Positions 24,248 through 32,624 of a stretch of 64,000 bases of DNA are shown here, one piece after another. Position numbers and translations under genes: made by a program. The notes beneath the pieces are model-generated. The model ran no database searches. It was not told the origin of the DNA and saw only the letters and a list, made by a program, of their open reading frames with translations. The stretch covers positions 51,064 to 115,063 of the forward strand of contig JAUIJC010000009.1 in the NCBI GenBank assembly GCA_030431525.1, read 5' to 3'. The first letter of the stretch is position 1. The number at the start of each line of letters is the position of its first letter. This DNA is from Bacteroidia bacterium (GTDB taxonomy: Bacteria > Bacteroidota > Bacteroidia > Cytophagales > JAAEPT01).

Positions 24248-24865
24248 ATGTTCAAGTTTATTAAGACCTCACTTTTAGGCGGACTGGTCTTCCTCACCCC
24301 AATTGTCATCCTCATTTTCGTATTGGGCAAGGCCTACAAGATCATGCTGATGGTGGCCAAACCCTTGGCCAAGATAGTGCCTGTGGAGTCCATAATGGGG
24401 GTTGCGGCAGTCAACATCATTGCAGGCCTTATCATCCTCATTATCTGCTTTCTGGCGGGAATGTTTGCCAAAAGCGCCATGGGAAAGGGCGTTTTCAATT
24501 TTTTAGATGATAAACTGACCGCACTGTTCCCTGGCTACAGCTATTTAAAAAGTGCCGCTGAGAGCATTAAAGGCGAAAGTGAACACGGAAAAAGCCTGAA
24601 GCCTGTGTTGGTGGCTTTTGACGATCATATCTTAGTGGCCTTTAAGGTGGAGCAAACGGTGGGAGATATGGTTGTGGTGTATATCCCAGGCTCTCCTGAT
24701 CCACGCGCAGGTTCTGTGGTGATGGTAGAAGAAGACCGTGTTTCCCCTGTTGACCAAGACTTTCTTTCTGTGCTCAACTCATTGAAACGCTTTGGACTAG
24801 ATTCCAAGGATTTGGTCAACTTGGAGCAGATTCAACAATTGAAACCCTTTTTGGGTCAAAAGTAA
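24248..24865 (+). CDS. DUF502-family membrane protein
   Basis: The 205-residue protein opens with TSLLGGLVFLTPIVILIFVL, the first of two transmembrane helices (about residues 8-28), with the second at about 55-78 (VNIIAGLIILIICFLAGMFA). A conserved YSYLKSAAESIKG segment follows, then a beta-rich soluble tail with VVVYIPGSPDPRAGSVVMVE. These are the marks of DUF502, whose role is unknown. It is flanked by genes on the same strand with gaps of about 100 and 86 bp. Confidence 0.88.
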   Translation: MFKFIKTSLLGGLVFLTPIVILIFVLGKAYKIMLMVAKPLAKIVPVESIMGVAAVNIIAGLIILIICFLAGMFAKSAMGKGVFNFLDDKLTALFPGYSYLKSAAESIKGESEHGKSLKPVLVAFDDHILVAFKVEQTVGDMVVVYIPGSPDPRAGSVVMVEEDRVSPVDQDFLSVLNSLKRFGLDSKDLVNLEQIQQLKPFLGQK

Positions 24866-24951
24866 TTTCAGTTCTCATTCCTTAACATATGTTAAGGGAA
24901 TCCTGCCAAAAAGCCCTGAAACTTGTGTTTTCAACACAATCATTCATCGGT

Positions 24952-25749
24952 ATGAAAATCCACGGCAGACAACTGGCAATTGCACTTTTTGCGGTATTCC
25001 TTCTTAGCCAAACCGCTTTGGCCAACAGCAAAAAAATCCTGTTTGTGATGAGCTCGGCAGACACGATTTTGCTCAAAAATGGAAAAAAGGAAAGACAGAC
25101 AGGCGTATTCCTCAATGAGTTTTACATGGCCTATCACGCCATTATCTCAAAGGGCTATCAAGTTGATTTTGCTACTCCATCGGGTGTAAAGGCCACGATT
25201 GACCAAGAAAGTTTAGGCGATGATTACTGGGAGGAATATCCCGAGCTAAAACAACAAGCGATAGCCTTCTGGAAAAATGACTCGGCTTTTTCCCACCCGA
25301 TGACTTTAGAGGAAGCTATAAAAAAGCATGAGGAATATATTGGGTTGGTGATTCCTGGCGGGCAAGGTTTGATGGTTGATCTGATGTATGACAAGAACAT
25401 TCCCACACTTTTGACGGCTTTTGCAGTATCTGACAAAGCCATAGGCCTCATTTGCCACGCCCCCAGCCTTATCACTACAATTCCTGAATCTGAAAACCCG
25501 TTTTTGAACTATCGGGTCAATGCAGTTACCCCTTTTGAGGAGTTTTACATCGAAAACTTCGTGATGAAGGGAAAGCCGAAAAACCGCAAGATTGCCAAAC
25601 AACTAAAAAAACTGGGGCTGAAATATGACCATGGAGGCCCCGGAAAGCCTTTCGCCCTAAGAGACCGCAATTTGGTCACCAGCCAAAACCCATTTTCTGG
25701 TCGGTTGTTCAATGAACTATTCTTGGAGCTATTGGCAGAGAAAGGATAA
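24952..25749 (+). CDS. DJ-1/PfpI-superfamily protein, exported
   Basis: The 265-residue protein has a signal peptide (about residues 1-24, ending TALA). The class I glutamine-amidotransferase-like fold is seen as KILFVMSSADTI, LVIPGGQGLMVDL and the nucleophile elbow LICHAPSLIT with Cys168, followed by the active-site His. Related proteins are chaperones, deglycase-like enzymes or peptidases. The ATG at 24952 starts the signal peptide; an upstream ATG at 24889 would bury it. An exported DJ-1-type protein suggests a periplasmic stress or hydrolase role. Confidence 0.85.
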   Translation: MKIHGRQLAIALFAVFLLSQTALANSKKILFVMSSADTILLKNGKKERQTGVFLNEFYMAYHAIISKGYQVDFATPSGVKATIDQESLGDDYWEEYPELKQQAIAFWKNDSAFSHPMTLEEAIKKHEEYIGLVIPGGQGLMVDLMYDKNIPTLLTAFAVSDKAIGLICHAPSLITTIPESENPFLNYRVNAVTPFEEFYIENFVMKGKPKNRKIAKQLKKLGLKYDHGGPGKPFALRDRNLVTSQNPFSGRLFNELFLELLAEKG

Positions 25750-25817
25750 AAACAAAGGCCTGAATGGAATGATGATTCCTTTTCAGGCCTTCAGGTATTT
25801 TATGAACATGGAGTGAA

Positions 25818-27203
25818 TCAGAACACAGCCTCCATCACCTTCTTGGCTACTTTTCGTTTGATGATGTACTCGCCCTCCTCGTAAGCTTCCTTGCTGGCTT
25901 GTTCAAAGCTCATTTGAACGCCTTTCAAGCGGATTTGCTGTTCGGTGTGGATTTCTCGTCCAGTCTGTTTGTCAAACACACGAACGGTAAAGGATAAATA
26001 AGCGGTGTGGAAGCCATTGGCCGAACCACCTTTTTCGGTATCCGAATCGATGCTGATGATTAAATCCGCCTCTTCCTTGCTGGTCGCCAATTGAAGCCCT
26101 TCCAAGGTAAGGCTGTTTTTCAGCTGATTCGCCAAAACAGCCTGAGTCATGGATTGTCCAAAGTCCTTTTCATTGCCCTGCACCCAAATTTTGGGAAGCA
26201 AGACATGAATGGACAACTGGTTTTTTAATTGCTCCTGATTGCTCAGCAATTGGTAGATGGCAGGATGGCTATCACGGAAAGATGCAAAAAGCTTTTCCTT
26301 ATCCAGATAAACGCCCACTGTTTGCACCGATGGCGTGCTGGAAATGCTTTGAATCGACAAGGTCGCATTTCCCTCTTGGGAGGTGAAAGCCTGTGAAGTG
26401 ATTTTTCCTTTTCCCTGCAAAAACTTGAACGCAATGGCCAAGTTCGACACTGCATTACCCTTGTAGCTCGCCTTTACATTAACGCGCTTCTCAAAGTCAC
26501 TTCCTTTTTGAAAATTCACTTTGGAGGCTTCTGGATTAAGCTCCAGTTGGTTCATCATCCGACGAATGGCAAACAGCGCTTCACGGTCCAAATAAACTTT
26601 CTTTCCGCCGTATTCAACCTCATTGCCTTCGGAAAGATAGTTTTCCAAAGCAACCAAGGTTTCCGCATAGGCCAACAAGCCCTCAGCGAAGTCGCCATTC
26701 TCCTCAAGGGCTTCGCCACGGGAATAGGCGCTTGTAGCCGATGAAATTGCTTTCAGGCGCTTCTCTTCACGGATTTGGGCATGTTTGCTTTTGGAAAGGC
26801 GGTAATAGACCCAATACTCGTCTTTGGTTTCGAAAATGTCCACGACCTCAAAGCCTTCAATATCTTCCAAGGCCGTCACCTGAACATTGTTCAAATATTG
26901 CTCACGATAGCGCTCACCTCCATCCATTTGATACAGCAAGGATGAGCCTGCAATGCGGACCTTAATCTCCGAGGCGAGGTTGTCTAGCGCCTTTTGCTTG
27001 GCCAGCTCGGCATAATCAAAACTGCCATTCTTGGGAACGGCTCCCACCCCGATATAGTAATAGCTGTCTATTGGGCGCTGGCGCACCCAATCAGGCCTTT
27101 CAATCACAGGCTCCTGAGTCACCGCTTGCCGTTTGGATGAACAAGCGGAAAGAAGCGTCAGTATTAGCAAGAGTAAATAAGAAGGTCTCTGAATCGCTTT
27201 CAT
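25818..27203 (-). CDS. LPP20-like outer-membrane lipoprotein
   Basis: The 461-residue protein has a lipoprotein signal peptide with lipobox LLSAC. The segment PDWVRQRPIDSYYYIGVGAV and the following alpha/beta region to about residue 150 match the LPP20 type of domain. The remainder is a two-domain extracytoplasmic region; near the C-terminus ADLIISIDSDTEKGG and an ATP-independent strand-rich part end in a basic helix. It is 21 bp downstream of the CsgG-like lipoprotein gene on the same strand. The ATG at 27203 is used rather than a GTG two codons earlier. The pair resembles the accessory lipoproteins FlgO/FlgP or CsgG partners. Confidence 0.78.
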   Translation of the reverse strand: MKAIQRPSYLLLLILTLLSACSSKRQAVTQEPVIERPDWVRQRPIDSYYYIGVGAVPKNGSFDYAELAKQKALDNLASEIKVRIAGSSLLYQMDGGERYREQYLNNVQVTALEDIEGFEVVDIFETKDEYWVYYRLSKSKHAQIREEKRLKAISSATSAYSRGEALEENGDFAEGLLAYAETLVALENYLSEGNEVEYGGKKVYLDREALFAIRRMMNQLELNPEASKVNFQKGSDFEKRVNVKASYKGNAVSNLAIAFKFLQGKGKITSQAFTSQEGNATLSIQSISSTPSVQTVGVYLDKEKLFASFRDSHPAIYQLLSNQEQLKNQLSIHVLLPKIWVQGNEKDFGQSMTQAVLANQLKNSLTLEGLQLATSKEEADLIISIDSDTEKGGSANGFHTAYLSFTVRVFDKQTGREIHTEQQIRLKGVQMSFEQASKEAYEEGEYIIKRKVAKKVMEAVF

Positions 27204-27224
27204 AAACACATTTCACCCGCCCAA

Positions 27225-28589
27225 TCAATGGCGAGTCTGCTCATAAGCCAATACGTCGTTGCTCAACTGCTGAGCAACTTCCTGCATGGCTTGTTTGGCC
27301 AACTCATCCGCACTTTTGAGGTCTTTGTTGGCAGTGAACAACTTACGCATGGTGCGGTTGCTACCCGCCACAGCGGTTGGCTTTGGGTGAAGGTCTTTGT
27401 AATTGCCAGAATAAGTGGCGTAATGCACTTTATCTGTATAGGTTTTCTCGACGATGCGGGAGGCCAACACCTCGCCTGTCTCCGAAGAAATCAAACGGTA
27501 TTCAACGCTGATGCTAAAGCTGGTTTCCCCACGATACTCGCTGTAGTACACTTTTTTGTACTTGGTCACATACTTGAACTTGTCCGTGTCGCCATCATAG
27601 ACTTTTACGGAATAGGCTTCGTAGGCTGGCTTGGTATCGCGAATCATGGAAGGCTTCTTGGCATTGACGGACAACACCTTGCTCACCAACACCACTTTGG
27701 CGCCCATCAGCTTGCCGGCCTTAATAGCGGTATTTTCATCGAAAACACCCGTTAGCACCAACTTTTGCTCTTCCATCAAGCGCTCCACGTTCTGGCGGTC
27801 CACCAATTGAATCAATGGGCTGTTGATGTCGGCAATGGCCGAAGAAGCATAAGCCTCCACCTTCATGGCCGCATCACGGTCGTAATAAGAGGCTTGCACT
27901 GGCAATACAGCAATGGTCATCATGGCCTTTTGTCTGGCCTCCTCTTTCAATGCAAAAGCATCCTTGTAGCCAGTATCCTTGGCCAACACTTTATCGAAGG
28001 AAACAAACGCATCGCGGTAGCGCTCATCTTCCAAGGCTTTCGTTCCTTTTATGTAAAGAGGTTCCAGTTCGGCCACTTTATGGAGGTCGGAAACATCCTT
28101 GAAATTCTTGTCCAGCTTGGCGATTTCAGCAAAAATGGGTTTGGCCTGCTCGTATTTCTCCTGCTCCATCAAGGCATTTCCCTCAGCATAGCGATTGTTG
28201 AGGTATTTGCTTTTGACCTCCTCGTAGTAGCCGTTGTATTGGTCAGGGAAGGACAAATCAACCTTCATTTGCCCCAACAATTCATGGTAATCTTTGGCCT
28301 TGATAAAGGAATAAACCGCATCGCGCTCACTGCCCATGGAATAGGCCTTATAAAAGCTGGCCAAATGGTCATCTAACACCAACTGGCCGTTTTTCTTCAA
28401 ACCAATCCGTGCATTCACATTGTCCCTGTTGCGCTTTAGGGAATTGAGGTAATAATCCGCCGCCTCAGTGTAAAGTCCTGCCTCTTCAAATTTCTCAGCC
28501 TTTTTGGCCATGCGTCGGGAACCTGAACAGGCCACGAGGGCGACACTCAAGAGGGCAACAGAAAAAATGGTGTAAAGTTTTTTCATCAT
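27225..28589 (-). CDS. CsgG-like lipoprotein with TPR region
   Basis: The 454-residue protein has a lipobox VALVAC at the N-terminus. Residues about 25-220 form TPR-like helices (AGLYTEAADYYLNSLKRN, EKYEQAKPIFAEIAKLD, ERYRDAFVSFDKVLAKD). From about residue 230 a CsgG-type domain begins: MTIAVLPVQASYYD, then QLVDRQNVERLMEEQKLV, GVFDENTAIKAGKLMGAKVV and a beta-rich stretch. CsgG proteins form outer-membrane channels or sense lipoprotein partners. With the LPP20-like gene directly downstream, this is a two-gene envelope module whose function is not evident. Confidence 0.82.
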   Translation of the reverse strand: MMKKLYTIFSVALLSVALVACSGSRRMAKKAEKFEEAGLYTEAADYYLNSLKRNRDNVNARIGLKKNGQLVLDDHLASFYKAYSMGSERDAVYSFIKAKDYHELLGQMKVDLSFPDQYNGYYEEVKSKYLNNRYAEGNALMEQEKYEQAKPIFAEIAKLDKNFKDVSDLHKVAELEPLYIKGTKALEDERYRDAFVSFDKVLAKDTGYKDAFALKEEARQKAMMTIAVLPVQASYYDRDAAMKVEAYASSAIADINSPLIQLVDRQNVERLMEEQKLVLTGVFDENTAIKAGKLMGAKVVLVSKVLSVNAKKPSMIRDTKPAYEAYSVKVYDGDTDKFKYVTKYKKVYYSEYRGETSFSISVEYRLISSETGEVLASRIVEKTYTDKVHYATYSGNYKDLHPKPTAVAGSNRTMRKLFTANKDLKSADELAKQAMQEVAQQLSNDVLAYEQTRH

Positions 28590-28751
28590 TCGATTTTTCA
28601 GCTACAGTGCGGTTAACAAAAGACCTTGCCAAAATGTTCAAACAAAGTTAGGGAGTTTCAAATTGGGAATTCATGAATGGGCCTCAGCATTAAGCGCTAT
28701 CTATTTAATCGAAAAAATGATTTCCTCCTCGAGTGATGAGTTTTCGATGAA

Positions 28752-29060
28752 CTATGTTTCAACATAGATGAGAATCAAGCCCGTAATCACCCAAATCACA
28801 ATTGGGATATACAACCAGATAGGTGAAGGACGTCCATAAAGCCTATTCCACATTTGCTTCCACGCTTCTTTGGCGCTCAAGCCACCCAGCGAAAAGGTGC
28901 GGATAAACTCTTCGTATCGCAGTCTGTTCACAGGGTTGTCTTCCAGCCATTGCTCCACCTGCATGCGAGCACGCTCTTTTAGTTGACCTTTGTAATAGCG
29001 CAAAAGGAGGATGGGATTCTCAAAAACCATAATTAACCATGTTTGGCTTTCCTTTGACAT
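28752..29060 (-). CDS. Small membrane protein with FecR-like N-terminal segment
   Basis: The 102-residue protein contains QVEQWLEDNPVNRLRYEEF, a pattern like the N-terminal helix of FecR-type anti-sigma factors, followed by EAWKQMWNRL and one C-terminal transmembrane helix (IWLYIPIVIWVITGLILIYV). Length and layout fit a minimal anti-sigma protein, but no ECF gene adjoins it, so the role is inference. The ATG at 29060 is used; an upstream frame would overlap the rdgB start. Confidence 0.6.
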   Translation of the reverse strand: MSKESQTWLIMVFENPILLLRYYKGQLKERARMQVEQWLEDNPVNRLRYEEFIRTFSLGGLSAKEAWKQMWNRLYGRPSPIWLYIPIVIWVITGLILIYVET

Positions 29061-29134
29061 TATAACGATGTCATTGCCGATATGGTCTAAGGGAAAGAAA
29101 ATGTAGATTTGGAGCCCAGCAAAAGTTTCCCACA

Positions 29135-29713
29135 ATGAAAAAACTCTGTTTCGCCACCAACAACGCCAATAAACTCGCCGAAATCCGAAAAGCCTTGGAA
29201 GGCCAATACGAGGTGCAAGGCCTCAAAGAAATCGGTTGTAATGAAGAGCTTCCCGAAACTCAAGACACCTTGGAGGGCAATTCCCTACAGAAAGCACAGT
29301 ATGTGTGGGATAACTATGGTGTGAGCTGTTTTGCCGATGACACTGGTTTGGAGGTTGAGGCGCTTGAGGGTGCGCCGGGCGTGTATTCAGCGCGATATGC
29401 TGGCGAACATGGCGACTCGGAGGCCAATATGACTTTGGTCCTGAAAAACATGGAAGGAGCTTCCAACCGAAAGGCTCAGTTCCGTACGGTCATCACCCTG
29501 ATTATGGATGGGGAAAAGCATCAATTTGAAGGAGCTGTCAAAGGAAGCCTTCGCCAAGAAAGAAGCGGTTCTGAGGGATTTGGCTACGACCCAATTTTTG
29601 AGCCGGAAGGCTATTCGGTCACCTTCGCAGAAATGTCCATTGAGGATAAAAATGTCATCAGCCACCGAGGCAGGGCAGTGCGGAAACTGATGGATTTTTT
29701 GAAGAAAGGGTAA
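29135..29713 (+). CDS. rdgB: Non-canonical purine NTP pyrophosphatase (RdgB/HAM1)
   Basis: The 192-residue enzyme hydrolyses ITP, dITP and XTP to clean the nucleotide pool. Typical segments are CFATNNANKLAEIRKAL at the N-terminus, FADDTGLEVEALEGAPGVYS with the metal-binding Asp pair, SEGFGYDPIFEPEG, and the final ISHRGRAVRKL. Length is normal. It is divergent from the small FecR-like gene. Confidence 0.96.
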   Translation: MKKLCFATNNANKLAEIRKALEGQYEVQGLKEIGCNEELPETQDTLEGNSLQKAQYVWDNYGVSCFADDTGLEVEALEGAPGVYSARYAGEHGDSEANMTLVLKNMEGASNRKAQFRTVITLIMDGEKHQFEGAVKGSLRQERSGSEGFGYDPIFEPEGYSVTFAEMSIEDKNVISHRGRAVRKLMDFLKKG

Positions 29714-29717
29714 AGAG

Positions 29718-29782
29718 AGACATTAGATTTTAGACGTTAGATATGAATTCTAATCGGTGCTAATGTCTAAAATCTAATGTCT
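29718..29782. repeat. GACATTAG-type inverted repeat (copy 4)
   Basis: AGACATTAGATTTTAGACG and TTAGATATG on the left face TGCTAATGTCTAAAATC and TAATGTCT on the right. It lies just after the rdgB stop. Confidence 0.82.
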
Positions 29783-29789
29783 GCCCACT

Positions 29790-29820
29790 AAAAAAGGAAC
29801 GGTTTCCCGTCCCTTCCCAA
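29790..29820 (-). terminator. Terminator for a minus-strand small gene
   Basis: On the minus strand AAGGGACGG and CCGTTCCTT form a nine-pair stem with one mismatch around a short loop, followed by TTTTTT. It begins 4 bp after the stop of the 36-codon ORF, and the only gene it could serve on that strand is that ORF or an RNA. Confidence 0.78.
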
Positions 29821-29823
29821 AGG

Positions 29824-29934
29824 TTAGCCAAAAAGTTTTGTAATCAACTCAATCAAGCCTGTCTTGATACTGATTCGGGCTTCGATCAGCACGGTTGACT
29901 TGCCTTTACTCTCCTTCTTAAAGTGGATCTCCAT
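29824..29934 (-). CDS. Possible small protein, 36 residues
   Basis: An ATG at 29932-29934 opens a 36-codon frame ending in TAA. The product starts MEIHFKKESKGKSTV, continues LIEARISIKTGLIELI and ends TKLFG: basic, with an alternating hydrophobic second half that could form an amphipathic strand or helix. It is followed at once by an intrinsic terminator. Codon choice is like that of neighbouring genes. No signal peptide is present. It may be a real small protein, or the 3' end of a small RNA that happens to be open. Confidence 0.5.
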   Translation of the reverse strand: MEIHFKKESKGKSTVLIEARISIKTGLIELITKLFG

Positions 29935-30064
29935 CCGCACGAAAATTAAGGTAAAACATCGGGATGGATGCCCACCTTTCCATCCCCTTTTTTAACCGCC
30001 CTTTGTAAGGATAAGATACTGCTAAAAAGGCGGTTATCAATGGCGTTAAGCGGTTTTTTTAAGA
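29935..30064. other. Structured intergenic region next to the transposase
   Basis: GGGATGG (29961-29967) and CCATCCC (29980-29986) form a stem followed by CTTTTTT, a plausible plus-strand terminator. Further on AACCGCC and GGCGGTT (29993-30035) face each other, followed by GGCGTTAAGCGGTTTTTTT. These may be the outer hairpins of the transposase unit or part of a structured RNA. Confidence 0.5.
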
Positions 30065-30085
30065 CGTAGGGCACAAGGCTCTACG
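30065..30085. repeat. REP-like palindrome at the transposase 3' end
   Basis: CGTAGGGC, ACAAG, GCTCTACG: a palindrome with one mismatch ending one base before the transposase stop complement. The following ACGTTACGGAG matches the flank of the copies on the other side. Confidence 0.75.
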
Positions 30086-30526
30086 TTACGGAGAGGTAGT
30101 GGTTTTGGCCTTTTCGAGCATACCATCCCATTCCTGTTGCTGGGTTTTTTGCTGGTGGTGAGTCTTCTGCTTTCGGATGTAGCCTCTCACCCTGTCGAGA
30201 TGTTGTGGACTCACTGAAAAGGCACCAAAGCCATCTTGCCAATAGAGTTTGTGCTCACCGAGTTGTTTCCTTGCCCAATACCAGCTTTTGCTTTTCACAA
30301 CCCTCACAAAATCGCTGACATTTTGGTCCGGTCTCAATTCAATGAGCAGATGAATATGATCTTCAATGCCGTTGATGTGGTCTAAATAGTAAGAATGTTC
30401 CTTGCAGACGGTCCGAATAAAGCTGAAAAGTGATTTTTCAAAGGATGGCAAAATAAGAGGTTGACGGCACTTAGTTGCCCAAGTAATGTGATACCAAAGT
30501 GAGGTGTAGGATTGCTTGTTAGCCAT
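30086..30526 (-). CDS. REP-associated tyrosine transposase (IS200/IS605-like Y1)
   Basis: The 146-residue protein is a single-domain HUH endonuclease. HxH is visible in DHIHLLIEL (His57, His59) and the nucleophile Tyr116 lies in VRGYIRKQKTHH with the YxxxQ spacing. It opens with YTSLWYHITWATKCRQPLI, typical of Y1 transposases. The C-terminus after the active site is short compared with many relatives. GTAG-containing palindromes flank it on both sides, the arrangement seen for domesticated RAYT enzymes that move or process REP sequences. No partner TnpB gene is present. It could also be a simple IS200-type insertion. Confidence 0.85.
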   Translation of the reverse strand: MANKQSYTSLWYHITWATKCRQPLILPSFEKSLFSFIRTVCKEHSYYLDHINGIEDHIHLLIELRPDQNVSDFVRVVKSKSWYWARKQLGEHKLYWQDGFGAFSVSPQHLDRVRGYIRKQKTHHQQKTQQQEWDGMLEKAKTTTSP

Positions 30527-30631
30527 GAAAAATGGGGTTTCATTAGCTGTACGATTGCCGGCAGTTTTGGGTTCTTTTTTTCTGCTTTTCCAGCCATCCT
30601 GATTTCTCAGCTATCTAGCCATCTCAGCCAT

Positions 30632-30652
30632 CGTAGGGCACAAGGCCCTACG
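30632..30652. repeat. REP-like palindrome upstream of the transposase
   Basis: CGTAGGGC, ACAAG, GCCCTACG, followed by CAACGGAG as in the copy at 30065. Same orientation as that copy. Confidence 0.8.
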
Positions 30653-30722
30653 CAACGGAGCAACTAACTTGGAGCAAAAAATACCCCTCAAATAAACCCC
30701 AGAACAGCCCACACATCCGTAA

Positions 30723-30743
30723 CGTAGGGCCTTGTGCCCTACG
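30723..30743. repeat. REP-like palindrome, inverted copy
   Basis: CGTAGGGC, CTTGT, GCCCTACG. Its flank TCCGTAA lies on the left, so it is inverted relative to 30632, giving a head-to-head pair about 70 bp apart. The rest of the 30527-30842 gap carries no gene. Confidence 0.8.
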
Positions 30744-30783
30744 CCTTGCCCTGTCAGTGCCCCCACTCATCCCCCTTCAACAC

Positions 30784-30820
30784 AAAAAACCCCGCAAAGT
30801 CCTCAGACCTTGCGGGGTTT
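30784..30820 (-). terminator. Terminator of leuA
   Basis: On the minus strand AAACCCCGCAA and TTGCGGGGTTT form an 11-bp stem followed by a T run. It lies 23 bp after the leuA stop. Confidence 0.94.
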
Positions 30821-30842
30821 CAATATTAAAAGCTTAATGCGC

Positions 30843-32336
30843 TTAAAGCTTGCTGATGGCCTCCAAGTAAGCTTGGGCCGAAGCGTAAATCACATCAGTG
30901 TCAGCGCCGAAGCCGTAGTGGTAGATGCCGTCCTTGGATACTTGGATATGCACCTTGCCGTAGTCATCGGAACCGCCAGTAACTGTTTGTACAAGGTATT
31001 CCTCCAAACGGTCGCCACGGCTGATGATCTTGCGAATAGCGTTGATGGTGGCGTCCAAAGGACCGTTTCCTTCACCCTCTGCGCGCTTCAACTCACCATT
31101 CACCTCAATGGCAATCTTGCAGACAGAATGTTGCTCACTTGAGCAGTTCACAGAGAACTCCTTAATCTCAACATTTCCACCCTCGGTGCCCTCTTTACCC
31201 AACAAGGCCAAGATGTCCTCGTCGTTGAAGTCCTTCTTCTCGTCGGCCAAGTGAAGGAACTTCTTGTACACCTCGTCCAACTCGTCTTGGTCCAAGTTTA
31301 CGCCCAAGCGCTCAACATGGTGCTTCAAAGCGGCGCGTCCACTACGAGCGGTCAAGATGATGGAAGAATCTGGGTATCCAACGTCTTTCGGGTCGATGAT
31401 CTCGTAGTTCTCACGGTGCTTCAACACGCCGTCTTGGTGGATACCAGAGGAGTGTGCAAAAGCGTTACGACCAACGATTGCCTTGTTAGGCTGTACAGGC
31501 ATGCTCATCAAACGCGTAATCATACGGCTCATGCCGTAAAGCTTGGTTGAGTCCACATCGGTATGCATGCCAAGCCCTTCGTGGTGGGCTTTCAAAATCA
31601 TCACGGCCTCTTCCAAAGAAGTGTTACCAGCACGTTCACCGATACCGTTGATGGTCACCTCCATTTGACGGGCGCCATTCTGCAAGCCAGCGATGGTGTT
31701 GGCGGTAGCCAATCCCAAGTCGTTGTGGCAGTGCACAGAAATGATAGCCTTGTCGATGTTTGGCACGTTGTCCTTCAAGAACTTGATTTTGGCGCCGTAC
31801 TGGTCTGGCGTACAATATCCTGTGGTGTCAGGAATGTTCACCACCGTAGCACCATTGGCGATTACGGTTTCAACCATTTTCGCCAAGAAGTCCAAGTTTG
31901 CACGTCCAGCATCCTCGCAGTAGAATTCTACATCGTCGATGAGGTTACGAGCATAGCGGGCAGCCTTAGCGGCACGCTCCAAGATGTTCTCGTGCGAAGT
32001 CTTGAACTTATATTTGATGTGCATGTCCGACACACCGATGCCCGTGTGGATACGTCCGAGCTTGGCATATTGGAGTGCTTCGGCAGCACAATCGATATCT
32101 TTTTCAACAGAGCGGGTAAGCGCACAGATGCGTGGCTTGGACACCGCTTTGGAGATTTCCACAACCGACTGGAAATCGCCAGGGCTGGAAATCGGGAAGC
32201 CGGCCTCGATGATGTCAACACCCAATTCCTCAAGGGCTTTGGCCACTTCAATCTTTTCAACCGTGTTCAACTGACAGCCAGGAACCTGTTCACCGTCCCG
32301 AAGCGTCGTATCAAATACGTAAACCTTATCTTCCAT
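30843..32336 (-). CDS. leuA: 2-isopropylmalate synthase
   Basis: The 497-residue enzyme condenses acetyl-CoA with 2-oxoisovalerate, the first step of leucine synthesis. [15 protein letters not shown] (about residues 9-23) and [10 protein letters not shown] open the TIM barrel; [16 protein letters not shown] holds the metal-binding histidines, and the [11 protein letters not shown] motif follows. The C-terminal regulatory (LeuA dimer) domain starts near residue 390 and binds leucine in relatives, so feedback inhibition is likely. It is monocistronic, bounded by a terminator, and controlled by an upstream leucine-codon attenuator. The remaining leu genes are not in the window. Confidence 0.96.
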   Translation of the reverse strand: MEDKVYVFDTTLRDGEQVPGCQLNTVEKIEVAKALEELGVDIIEAGFPISSPGDFQSVVEISKAVSKPRICALTRSVEKDIDCAAEALQYAKLGRIHTGIGVSDMHIKYKFKTSHENILERAAKAARYARNLIDDVEFYCEDAGRANLDFLAKMVETVIANGATVVNIPDTTGYCTPDQYGAKIKFLKDNVPNIDKAIISVHCHNDLGLATANTIAGLQNGARQMEVTINGIGERAGNTSLEEAVMILKAHHEGLGMHTDVDSTKLYGMSRMITRLMSMPVQPNKAIVGRNAFAHSSGIHQDGVLKHRENYEIIDPKDVGYPDSSIILTARSGRAALKHHVERLGVNLDQDELDEVYKKFLHLADEKKDFNDEDILALLGKEGTEGGNVEIKEFSVNCSSEQHSVCKIAIEVNGELKRAEGEGNGPLDATINAIRKIISRGDRLEEYLVQTVTGGSDDYGKVHIQVSKDGIYHYGFGADTDVIYASAQAYLEAISKL

Positions 32337-32377
32337 AAGTAGAAGGATTGAGTACGAGGGCTAAATGTTCTCTCAAG

Positions 32378-32457
32378 GGACGTTAGAGTTTAGACATTAG
32401 ACCTTAGCTCTAAATAGATTCCATTCTGGAGCTAATGTCTAACGTCTAGTGTCTCTT
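32378..32457. repeat. GACATTAG-type inverted repeat (copy 5), in the leuA leader
   Basis: GACGTTAGAGTTTAGACATT and GACCTTAGCTC face GAGCTAATGTCTAACGTCTA and GTGTCTC. It is within the leuA 5' untranslated region, between the attenuator terminator and the leuA ATG. Confidence 0.8.
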
Positions 32458-32493
32458 TTGTCCGAAGGCACTTAGTACTCCGTACTTCTGTAC

Positions 32494-32532
32494 AAAAAAC
32501 GGCCACCCTTAGTCTTCTAAGAATGGCCGTTT
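32494..32532 (-). terminator. Attenuator terminator upstream of leuA
   Basis: On the minus strand AAACGGCCA and TGGCCGTTT form the base of the stem, CTTAG and CTAAG the upper part, with a 4-nt loop, and the stem runs into TTTTTTG. It is 25 nt beyond the leader-peptide stop and about 160 nt before leuA. Its 5' arm contains CCATTCTTA, which can pair instead with TGAGAATGG at the leader stop codon. Confidence 0.9.
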
Positions 32533-32557
32533 GCTTATTTTCTTAAACACACCATTC

Positions 32558-32617
32558 TCAGACCACTCCAAGGAGCAGTTGCAGAAGAAGGGCGATGTTT
32601 AGTGATTTAGATTGCAT
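32558..32617 (-). CDS. leuL: leuA leader peptide
   Basis: A 19-codon ORF encodes MQSKSLNIALLLQLLLGVV followed by TGA. Seven of 19 residues are Leu, six of them in the clusters LLL-Q-LLL, and the last two are Val, as expected for a sensor of leucyl- (and valyl-) tRNA charging. It starts about 8 nt after a perfect -7 promoter box and ends 25 nt before the attenuator terminator. Its sole likely function is to position ribosomes on the leader RNA. The symbol leuL is used by analogy with proteobacterial leuA leaders. Confidence 0.85.
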   Translation of the reverse strand: MQSKSLNIALLLQLLLGVV

Positions 32618-32624
32618 TTCCGTG

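Noticed and set aside
30086..30526. Complete IS200 element with defined ends
   Set aside because: No clear left- and right-end hairpins with target pentanucleotides could be identified; the flanks fit REP palindromes better.
32337..32493. Riboswitch between the attenuator terminator and leuA
   Set aside because: The only structure seen there is a GACATTAG repeat of the kind found at other, unrelated genes.
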